DNA from: Sperchopsis tessellata
Lineage: Eukaryota > Arthropoda > Insecta > Coleoptera > Hydrophilidae
NCBI GenBank assembly: GCA_033557685.1
Contig: JAWQRN010000566.1
Coordinates: forward strand, 1 to 28,333
DNA length: 28,333 bases
Direction of reading: 5' to 3'
Position 1 is the first letter of the stretch, and each line of letters opens with the position of its first letter. The notes below the pieces were generated by a model. It was given only the letters and a program-made list of their open reading frames with translations. It searched no databases and was not told the DNA's origin. Shown here piece after piece: positions 1 through 12,400 of this stretch. Both the position numbers and the translations under genes were made by a program.

Positions 1-175
1 TTGGTTAAAAGTTGTAGACTATTTTGTAAAAGATATATCTGCGAAATTCAGATTTGGCTGTTAGATATACTGAAATGTACATTAGTGAGAGTAGGTAATT
101 TTTAATACAGAAACAGTATTAAACGCTGGTATTATATCTCAATTGTTCACTGAGTAATCCAGCATTATATTTCAG

Positions 176-402
176 ATCAAAAAGATGCAAGATAGGGTAC
201 AAAAAACAAAAGAAGAAGTTCAAAAGTGCAAAGAAAAATATGAAGCGGCACTACAAGAAATCAACAATTACAATCCCAAATACATGGAAGATATGACAGG
301 CGTTTTCGAAAAGTGCCAGGAAATGGAAGCAGTTCGGCTAAATTTCATCAAAGATACATTATTTATGGTCCACAAGTATTTAAATATTTCACAAGAACCA
401 CA
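176..402 (+). CDS. Synd: Syndapin exon (F-BAR C-terminal helices)
   Basis: The acceptor is TATTTCAG at 168-175 and the donor is GTAAGT from 403. The exon encodes about 75 residues beginning IKKMQDRVQK and ending NISQEP, plus two bases of the next codon. The lysine/glutamate-rich helix followed by YNPKYMEDM is characteristic of PACSIN F-BAR domains. The ATG at 185 is internal, not the gene start, because the frame is open to the acceptor. Confidence 0.93.
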
Positions 403-3400
403 GTAAGTAATCACTCAAATTTGTTAAATTATATATTTAAGAAATTATTTAATATGTGTTCTTATACATACTTTTTATTTCTTATGTTTATTATAATTAT
501 ATCAGTATAATGTGTCATTTTTCCATAAGCCTACCTGTACCTCTATACACCCCAATAAAACTACTTTTTTGAAACTCTTTCAGTGCAACGTATTTGTTTT
601 TATTTTTTGCCAGCTTCCAGTAAATTTTGATGTTCTAAAACACTTCTCTATTGTGTTTTCACATCTACTTTTACACTTGTCTGAAATCAAATTTTTTACT
701 TTCCATTATTGTGTATGTCAAAATATTTGTGCTAAAGAAATTTATTTACTCATGAAGCAATATTAAGTAAATTTGATGTAATAACTACACACATTTCACT
801 GAGTGAAGAAAACTGGACAGTTATTGACTATGCACAGAATTTACTTCATAGTAAAATGTAAACACCTTAATAATTTTTGCATATACAATTATCACCATGA
901 CAGTTGTCACCCGCTAGTGAATTAGTACCATTTAATGCATATATCCTTAACCATCAGTTCATCTAGCAGTTCCCCAAAATATTATTTCTCTTTCTTATTA
1001 ACATTTTCGCTCTTGGCCAGAGTATAATTTTAAGATCATTACAATTACCATAGCCAATTTCTTTTAAGGTAGCAGACGCTTCTGAAAATAGTCCTATGCT
1101 GAATATACTCAACCAAAATCTAAAATAGTTATCATACTTGATATTGTCTTAGTGTACATATAAGATCTCTTTTAGTATTAACTAGATCATAGAAAAAGTA
1201 ACTAGATTTAAAAAATATATTGTGTCCACGGTTAGTATAGAAATAATATAATCTTCTCAATATGTCTATTATTCCAAGCTTTTTTGATGCCCTGTATGAT
1301 GAGAATTAATTAATTTAGTGAACAATATCTACGTATACATTTTTTGCTTTGTCAAAATTAAAAGATTTTAATTTTGCTACACAGTTTATTAAATCTTAAT
1401 ATAATTTAGATGGTAATTTGTAAATATAAAACACAATCTATAATCGGCAATATTTTATATTAGTATGTCTTGTTTAAAATGGTGTTTGTCATTATGTCTT
1501 GGTTAATGTCAAAATAGCTTCTGCAGTGCCTGTCTTTAAGTGTATGGTCTGGCAGCTTAGAATGGCAGGCACTTTAATAATCAAATAACCATTAAAAATA
1601 AAATAACCAGATAAACTTCCTTTATTTAATATTATTTTATTATTGGTATCAGAAACTAACAGAACTTATTTGTTATGTGATATTTTTGCAAATTATCAAA
1701 GTAGATATTAAAATTAACACGATGTTGTAGGTTACCTCAAATATACGAAGAACTGTACCATACGATAAACAATGCAGATTATCAAAAAGACTTGAAGTTT
1801 TGGTCGAACAATCATGGCGTAAATATGGCAATGAATTGGCCTGTTTTCGAGGTAAGCTGAAGCCATTCTGTTCTGCATGTAGCCAATTTGCATTTCTTTT
1901 GAGTTTGTATTTTGATTAGTGTTATTTTTGCATGTGTGTTTAGGAGTACTCAGAAGAATTCCGAGACATTGCCAAGGGCAAATCCAAGGAGTCCGTTCCT
2001 TCTGGTATCATGTTGATCAACCAGAGACCTGTTAGCGAAGATTTGCATGTATGCCTTGATTTATATTTTAATTTTTGATTATGTGTAATGAAATATCATC
2101 AGATAATTTTTATTTACAAATAGTTATTTACATTCTTATTGATAGCTTGTAATCTTAAAAGAATTATTTGTATCAGTCTCAAAAAATTATTTGTTGATTT
2201 TTTTTGTTTTAATTTTGGAAATTTTAAAATCTTATATCTGTCCTATTTTATAAAAACAACTTCAGATATTCTCTTGATGAATACAATACAATTTTATGGG
2301 ATATGGTTTTTCTGACTAACATTGCTTGATAAATTTAAGAAAAATATACATTAATAAGTTTCTAGGGAGTAGCAGGCTCATATATTTTTAGAATATAGTG
2401 GACTCTCAAAATAACAGTTTACTTTTTAGGATTTTTTCAAGCAATTTAATAAAAAGTATACGTAAACCAGTGATGTAGCACACTGGGTTATCACCTCATC
2501 AGTTTTTACACTGAGAGTTTTGGTTTAGCTGGCATTGCTACAGGTTAAACTACTATATCTCTGGGTGAAGAATATCGAAAACCTACAATTAATTTTGAAA
2601 TTTGAATTAGTAGCTATGCGCTTATATTATTATGCTTTGTGTATGGGCTACACGAGTGGATATCTTCATATATTTTAATTTGTTCCTAATCATTTATTTA
2701 TTTTTTAAACATATTACTTGACTATTTCATTAATTTGTTTTCTATTAATTTTGTTAATTTATTTCTTTATACAAAAATGTATCAGAGTTAAAATTAAAGT
2801 GTAAGGTTGTTTCTGCACAATGACGAGAAACATAGTTTTCCAATGTTAGGTTGAGTTAATAAAAACCTTATATCCCTTGGTAAATGCCAAAAATTGTTTA
2901 GTTAAATTACCATAAAATACACAATTACATTCTTAAGTACGAGTGCTATATATCTTAATATTTTCATTTTATTAAAAACTAGTACAAAGTACAAACTAAC
3001 CAAAACATTTTTTTTTAACTGTTCTATCACCCACCCCTCGTCACTTATAATAGTGTATTTATCTTGAAAGTTTCATGCATATTTTGAAAGCTGTTGATGG
3101 ATGCTACTTAAGTTTTATATAAATATTTATTTAAATAAATAAAATTGTAAGAATAATAGTTTAAATACAAAAGTTGTTTCCAGTTTAATAATGTATATTT
3201 TAAAATTATTTTAACTATACAGGGTATGTTACTTATATGGCAATCACATATATCTGTCTAATTTAAATAAAACACTCTGTATATTTCTTTTTTAATTTTA
3301 ATTTGATTTTTATCTTTACCTAAATTTTTTAGTTTCTAGAAATTGGCAGTTGAAAATGAAAACAATCTACAAATATATGAGTGTTCCATTTAAAATGTAT

Positions 3401-6400
3401 AGTTAAATATAATTTGAAAATGTGCATTTTTGAACCGGAAACATCTTTTGAATTTAAACTCTTCTAAATACAGTAGTATTAAGGCAATTGAAGAAATACG
3501 TATTAGGTGGATACTCTGTATATAACATTGAAAGAAACATCTTAATTAAAAAAATACAAGGCAAACAAAAGATACGAGCAAATTATATAAATTTATTAAA
3601 ATTATTTATCAATGTCAATCTAGGAATATGAGTTCACTCTTCTTAAAAACTTTCAAATCATATCTAGGAATGTTGATAGTAACTTATATTGATGATGAAC
3701 ATCAGTTTTTGTCATATTTTTGATAAAGATAAGAAAATTTCTTGTTTCATTGAGGCAAATAATTCACTTATGTAGGCCATTTCTTATGAAAAGTCACTGT
3801 ATAAGCTTGTTTGAATGGATGCATAATTTAAATACAAGAATATTTTCATATCTTTAAGTTAAATAAGTCAACAAGAAAATTAAAGCAAAATTATAGTAGT
3901 AAATGCAGAGAGCAGATAATATAAAATATTAAACATAAAGATTGATCCTATTTCAATAAATATCCTAATGTTTGTGAAAACTCATCAGAGGACAAAAAAT
4001 TTATAGGGGCAAATTAATATTTCCACAAAAATGTTCTTCGATTTTTTTCACATACAATATTTTATTAATCCTAAATATGATCATTCCCAGTTAAGATTTA
4101 AATTTTATTGTGATTTTATTCTAAGGTATTTGTCTTATTTTAGGAATACAACACCAATAGTAAATCTATTAAAGCAAAATCAACAACAAAACTTAACCAT
4201 GCAGCTGAACCACCTACAGAAAAGAATGAAACGCCTGCAAAACCACAAGCAAAAGTGGAAAGTCCTACAAATAGGGCATCAACGATAACGTAAGTAAAAA
4301 TAAATGGGATAATTATACAAAAGAATTCTTTCTTTGAAACAATTTTCTAATATTTAGTTAAGTTTCAGATTCATTGATGTAATGCTTATGGTCGATAACA
4401 AATTAAGAAAAAATGCATATGATATGGATATATGTCTATCTCTCTCATATAAATTTTAAATTTCTTAACCAGAATCTAAAAAACACATATGTGAACAATT
4501 TTCCATTTATATATACAAATATATTGTCTTAAGAAAGTGCTATTTATAAAATCAATATACAGTAAGTTAATTGAACAGTAATAATTTTATTTCAATGTTT
4601 CACCTATTTATTCACTTTAAAAATGAAAGAGAAATATCATTGTCTCTATCAAAATGAATGTATTTTTTGAATAATTGCTTTAGGAAAAATTATAAAATGG
4701 GGAAACCATCCTATCAGCTATGAAAAGATGATTTCGTAGACAAAGACTGTGTAAGATACTCGATTTTAGCACAAGCAGATATGAAGATTAGGAAAATGTA
4801 TTATGTAGCAGATAAATTTATGTATGAAATACCTAACAATAAACTGTAAACGTACATTATAGACCACCAAAATATTTACTGTACAATGAATTATCTCCAT
4901 ATTGATTTTATAATTCGCATACAATTATTTATCTGTATTGATATGTCATCATAAACCCTTGAAATGCATTCATATTTTTGTATTATTTACTAAATTCAAC
5001 TAATTCTATAATGAGTCTGGTGGGTATAGTGGATGATAGAACTTTTTAACATAATAACATTAAAAAGGAAATTTGCTGTCTGTGGATATTGTTCTTTTGC
5101 ATGTATAATTAATATGGCAACCAGTTTTGACCATTCAGGTCAATATCAAGCTAAAATATATTTACCTACGTTGAAAACAAAAACAATTATATAAAACAAA
5201 TGTGTGAATACAGCATCTAAGAATGAGTTAATGTTGGTTAGTACCAACTATAGAATGGGGGATGGGACTAATAGGATGTGCATGAAACTTAGAATTGGAC
5301 AAAAAGTTTTGCGATTCGTTGAGGTTGTGATTATGATTAGCATGGAAGTTTAGGTATATCTCAAGATTCTCTGCGATGTTGAGTTTGTGACCTTTAGGGA
5401 GCAGGATTGTGATTGCAGAAAACAACGTGGCTGTCAAAATTGTATGTCGGGGTTGTGCCTGAAGTACCGAATGTTTAATTTATATCTGGCTTGAAATAAC
5501 CGACCAGTTTGAACAATATAATTGGCACCACATTCACAGAGGAGTTTATAGACCCCACTGCAAGTTTTGGGTTCGACCGAATCGATTTTTCTGACTAGTC
5601 AGCTATAAAGGTAGGAACAATAACTAATGATGATATCATCGGATAGGGATTGTAAGATTTTGGAGATGTTATTAAGAGAGGCTGCTGGAAAAGCGGATGG
5701 TGACATATATCTTAGAGGAAGGTTCTATAATTACGTAGCAAAGAATTTGGAAGATGTCAACATCCCTTTCCGGCAGCTTTTTCTATGACATCTCCAGATC
5801 TGGCAATTCATTCACTACCCAGTGGTCCCATCTCTCATCCTAATATTGATACTAACCAACATTAACTCATTCTTAGGTGCTGTTTTCACGTTGCCCAAAA
5901 CACATGATAACATATTTGTTTTATATAAATATGGTTTTGTTACACCGTTATTATGTGTTACCAAATTTTAGCTTGATAATGACCTGAAGAGTCGAATCTG
6001 GTCGATATTTTAATTAAATTTGTGGAAGTACAATATCCTGTTTTTCTGTAATTTATAACAAACAGTAAAGCTCTGCTAATCCGGATCAATTGAAACTGGC
6101 TCATTCTGGATTAGTGGAAAATGTTAATACCTATTATATATATTTTCAAAGAAAACTAAACAACACTAAACCTTTTAAGACAATCATTACAAATATATTA
6201 TGTATTAAAAATCGAATATAAACTCAAAGTTTATTGAAAATGTTCTGATATTTTTGTTTGGCAAATCCACCCTAATTTAGCCTCCATTGTGCGCTAACGT
6301 AGTATTCTGAGAATGGTCAAATTGCTTAATTCGACTCTGTTTTCCTCCACCCATTATATGCAGGTACTGAAACTCGTAATAGCCTCTTCATGTTTCACTT

Positions 6401-9400
6401 TCAGCTCATCTCTGGCAACTTCTTAGTCGGAGGAACTGTCATCACTATCCAATGGTAAATAGTCTTCATCTCCAACAGTCTATTCACTAATTTCATTCTT
6501 TAGTTTGATGATTGTCAGCGTTAATCTGCAGCAACATATTTACTGATTTCAGCAAATTCTTATCAATCTTCATCCACTGACAGCCGTCTTCTTTTGAGAA
6601 TCGACAATGGAATATTGTCATCTAAATCCATTTCAGTTTCAGAATTTGTTGCGAGGTCCATAGGATCATTATCAACTGAATAGCAAAGGATATTTTTCCA
6701 ACATTTTTCTATTGCATCAGGTGATAGTTTGTCCCAGGAATTGGCAAGCAAAAATACGGCATACTTCAAAGTGATGTTCTTAAGAGTCCTTCAAATGTCA
6801 TTTTCCTCCAATGATAGAACTTGGACCAAAAGGCACTTTCGATAATTCATTTTGGTTAATTGTATCGCATTTTGGTCCATAGGTTGGATAAGCGGGATGC
6901 AATTGGGTAGCAGAAACATGGTTATAATTTGACCATCATCGCTTATTACTTGCGTCTTCGATGCGTGGTAAGAGCATTGTCAACTAGTAAAATTGCTTTT
7001 CAATTGAGATTATTCTCTACTTGAAATTTCCTCACTTGTACAACCAGCAACTCGTGAAACCATTTTAAGAATAGAGTTGGGTAACGCAATTCTTAGAAGC
7101 CCTGGGATTTCTTGCTTGTCTAATGACCATCATTTTAACTTTATGTGTACTATCGCCGTTTGTACAGGCAAATTTTCGTCTTGGAGTAGTTGTTTCTCTG
7201 GCATGTACCAATATCCGATCAGGTAGTAGTTTCCAGAATAATGAAGGTTCATCTGCATTGTATATTTGACATGGCAGTAGGTTCAGCTCATTTTTTCTGT
7301 GAATTTTTGTAGAAAAGCTTACATGGCAGATAAATCACTAGATAGTTTCTCTCCAACTACTCCAAATTGACGAATGCCACATCTCTTTTAAAACCTATTT
7401 ACCCACTCTCTGCTTGAAATAAATTTGTTGTTATTATAATATTTAGGGTTAATTTGAATAGCCGATATTAGTTGTGATAGTCGCATGTCTTTCTCGCTGT
7501 AACTGAAATAATTTCTACAATTCATTTTCCATTTCTAGATATTCTGGTTTTTGAAGAACTTTCCTACTCATTGGTGTTGAGACACAACTTGCAATCTAAC
7601 TGTAAATACAAAAATGCACCATTAATAAATTACCGTTTAATGGAAAAATATCAGAAATTATATTCTATTAAAGTTTTGCAATTTATCCTGTTTTTCTGCA
7701 AGAGTTACCGTTTTGTATGGCCTTTTTGGTGCCATGTTGATTCAAACAGATTTGGGGATTTCCCTTTTTATGTTCCACACTTATTTAGGGATTTCCCGTG
7801 CTATTTAGATACGGTGAAAAATATGTAACGAAAATACACGACATGTGATCCGGATTAGGGTATCCGTTTAGTCTGGATTACAAGGTACATAATATAAAAT
7901 TTAATTTTTTCTTATTTTGTCTGGATTACAAGGACATCTGGATTAGCAGAGCTTTATTGGAACTCTTATATTTTTTCAGAGCTATAATTGTGTTCTTGCA
8001 TTATTACATTTGAAAAGATTCTTGAAGGTTAAAAGAATTTATGTAAACTATCAAGCTGATCACAGTATTTTTCAATGTTCATAGTTTTATGAAGTAACAG
8101 AAGGTATAACAATTTATTCAAGCTCAACTTCTTTTGTTATACAGGTAGTGTAGCATAATCTCCTCATTTTATTGGTTATACACATTCTTCTGAATCATCT
8201 AGTACATTTCCTTATTGGAATTGTTTAGTTTCCTAATTATTGACACAGGTATTTATTAACACTTTGATCTAAATATCAAAATTATCTTTTTTTAATTTTA
8301 AAAAATTTAGGAGGATTCAATCTTAGTACTGATTATAATATTCTCTTGTACACAAAATGAAAACCTAGTATGGTCAGTTGAATGTTTTTGTATCTTCGAT
8401 ACATTCAAAATATTTTTTAATTGCAGGAATGGCTCAACCAACAATAAGAGTGATGCCAATCCATTTGATGAGGAAGAGTGGGATGAAAGCGATGCCTTGG
8501 TAGATAATGGAGAACCCGGAGTTCCAGTCAAAGCATTATACGATTATGAAGGAGCAGAAAATGATGAATTAAGTTTTAAACAAGGTAAGATATTTTCTGA
8601 TAGGTTTAAAGGGCACCAGGTGTATACATGGCTTTTTATTAAGAATCAATAAGGACCCATCCAAAAACAGTTTGTTTCTACTTAGGTTCTAGACTAACAT
8701 TGCTCTTTTTCATGTTCAAATTCAACATTTTTGGAGTAGAGTAATTTAGAAATCAATAAAATAAATTTGTAGCAACTTTTATTTAATCTTGAACAGTTTC
8801 CTCAAAGTAGTATAACTAATGCGAGTACCATTTCATTACGTGATAGTTTTATCTTTTATAGAAATCTATTTCCTTGGAAAGCTATGTTCGTCATGTGTCC
8901 AAAACCTTTATTATGAAAAGTGCTCTTAATTTTATGGCCTTTGGAAACCATATTGTTGTCTAGTTTATGTACTAAATATTTAAGTGTTTAGGGAATTTAT
9001 TATTGGTGTTAAAGTAATGTAGAAATAGAGAAAAAACTGGTAACCAATTTGATGTCTAGGAAGATTGTTGTCTAATCAATGTTTCCATTCAATGATAGGT
9101 CAAACCACCATATTTCCAGTCCTTAGATAACAAAATGTCTTTATTGATTAATTGCCAGGAGGTTGTGGCCAGCATAGGGCATGTAGCCCTTTTTATATCA
9201 ATATTATCAGCTGTCATTCATCCACTCCTGGACAAAAGCCTACCTAAGTTCCTTTCAATCACCACAGTTGTGGGTCTTTCGCATACCCATAATTCCCTAA
9301 CAAATTCTTATGTCTTAGTCCCACTTGTCATTAGTTTTTCGTCTCGATATTACGTTGTGTCTAGTTTCCCATACGGTTCATTCTTTTAACAAGCAAAGGC

Positions 9401-12400
9401 CTGTTCGTCTTCCAAGATGACTTGCCCATTTCCACTTCTGCCTCTTCAACGTACCTATAGCATCCTTGACCCAAGCCTTTCATAACCAAGTACAGCACCT
9501 TATAATATTAAATCTCAAACCCATCATGTGTAGCATGTCAAAGTATGCTATCTAATATATTCTATTAAAATAATATCTGTACGCTACTGGTGATATCTGG
9601 TGGGGCAAAGCAGGTGTACTGGTCATCGGTGAGATGCAAGGGGATCGGCAGTCTGCTTCGAGTTATCGAGGATAAGAGATATCCGAAAAGGCCTTCCAGA
9701 TAATTACGACGATATTTAGGGCGGTACACATGCACCTCTCAATATATCTTTGCCTTGTATATGGAGCATATTAATCTGCATTTTATGCACAAAGGCATCT
9801 GCGATTTATATATGTTACCCACATGGCCGTGCCAACTCCGATGAAATATCATCAATATTACAAGCTGGCCTAAATACATGTAATGTGTTTCAGTTTCTAT
9901 GAGTGTACCATCGATGTACACATTAGAAATATTCAGGTCATTGAGTATTATTTATATATAAGATTCATTCTAAGGCCTACGTTTCTACTTTCTAAATCAA
10001 GATCAATCATTTGTTCTTGAAGCTCTTCTATGGTGTGTTCATTTGAAGGTTCTTGTGTTCCCAATCTAGTGCTCGGAACATATACTCTAGAGCTGCACTG
10101 AACAACTTCAGTAATATGGTGTCTCCTTGTCTAACACATTGTTGAATATCAAACGATTCCGCTGTTCGGTGTATTTTAACACTTGAAATGGTTGGATGTT
10201 TTGAATGAGCCCTGCATAGGCAGATGGAATTCCATTTTGGACCAAAGCTTTTATTTTTGTTGATAACTTGATAAGATTCCATTGCTTTTTCGTAGTCTAA
10301 GAAAGCACAATCTAGAAGTAGGTTATACTCTTTACATCTAGATATTAATTCGTATGACTGTGTTGAGTAGTACTATGTCCTTTACAAAAACCTGCCTGTT
10401 CTTTGGGTTGGTATGAATCAAATTGTTCTGTAAGGTAGTCTGTAATTTTTGGTAAAGATCTTATAAGCCACAGATATGAAACTGATTGGTCAATAATTTC
10501 TTAAGTGTACTTTGTTACCCTTTTTGTGGTTCAAAATAATTGTTGCATTGTTCCAAGATACTGGTATCTCTTTTGTTTCTAGGTGTGATGAATATTGTTT
10601 TGAGAGAATTGTAATTTTTCTCTAGTTTGTTTAATATGTCAACTGTAATGCCATTCTCTCTGGGTACTTTTATACGTTTCATATGATTAAAAGCATGTGT
10701 ACCTTCTGAGAGTAATATTGGTGGAACTTCTGCCTCATATGATATGTTTATACAAGAACGTTCATGTCAATATAGTTCTTGGTACAGGTTTCTAACCACT
10801 CCAAGGATTTCTTCTCAACTCGCTCACTGTTTTCGAAAGGGCTATCAATAACTTTTTCCAAATCATGAGGCCTCATTTCACCTGCTTATAGTTTCTATAC
10901 TCTTCACCCGGAGTGTGGTTTCATAGTTGTATCTTTGACTTTCGTGCTTTAACTATACCTTTTAGTTCTATTATACTGCTGTTGTACCAGTTTAGTTTGG
11001 CCATATATTTGGAATCCCTTGCATCACTAGAAGCTCCACCTTTGGCTTTATCTGTTATACTTGTTATTATTTATAACACATAGTAGCAAATCTGTTTTTA
11101 AGCTTTAGTTCGAATACCTATTATTTAAATTTGAGGTTGTCTAAATAAATTTTTTTGCCACATGTGCTAGTTAACTTTAATCTTTCTAATTTGACATTTA
11201 AAGATATTCTACATCTAACGAAATAATTGTCGTTTGGAGATCAGAACTGTGCAGTCCTCTACGATGGCTTTTGATTAGTGAGTATGCAGGCAATCCTGGA
11301 GTTCTAATGCACTTACCAGGTCTATTTCCGTGAAGTTTTCTTAGGAACCATGGTATTTGCAATATACAGACTCTTTGACTTTGTAAATTCCACAGGTGTA
11401 CTGCCTCATTCATTTCTAATTCCGAAATCAAATCCACGCATAATATGATTCCCTGGTTATTTTTCCCCTACTTAGGGGTATTCCTGTGTGAAGGCTAAAA
11501 TTTGAAGCTTATTTCAGGAATTTTATAAAAAATAATATACAATCTTTTCAATCTTTGTATATGTTATTACTGACATCTTAAAGTATACAAAAAAAATTCT
11601 CAGTTAATTTAGTAATATTTTCTTTATGTTGTTTACGGTGAACGTGATCTCCTCAAAAAAAATGTGGGTAGGTGCTGGGAAGCACATCTCCATTTGTAGT
11701 AATCTGCAACCTAATATCCAAATTAATTATTATTCAATAAACATATTTCTATCGTCTGACCTAGGATTAGACATTCATGTGAACAAAAAACAAAATAGAA
11801 GACTTTTACATTTTTTTTACAAAAATCGTGTTTATTTTCATTGAAAATCAAGAAATGAATTAAGAAATTATTAATAAAAATGATTGATTCTTTGTCCTGC
11901 AATAACTAATTATATATTATAAATATTATTAAAACGACGTGTAAAAATTGTAGCCCGATCGGATAGATAGAATTTTGTCTCTGCTTTCCACCTACCAAAA
12001 AAAAGTGGCTCCGAGAAAAACAAATTTAAAGTTTTTGAGACTGTCGGCTGTCTGCTGGGTCGAGTGGCAGGCCATATGTTATAGCTTCGTCAATATTCAG
12101 AATTTCGGTCTGAAATTTTCACAGTATACTCTCAATATATTGTAGTATTGTAAAAAATCGATTTTTTGAAGCCGCCCCACTGGAATACCTCCTTAAGATG
12201 ATCTTAAAATGTGCATTTGAACTCTAATAGAATGCTTCGCTTGTCTTGTCTGAATTGCTTCTTGTTAGGGCAAATACTTGCAGAATTTGAAATGTATACC
12301 GATCAGAGATATTTATTTCTAATTTTGTGACTAAGAAATACTCTCAAATTAGATTATTACATTCTTGATTGTTTTATGGATCATGAAACCCATTATTAGT

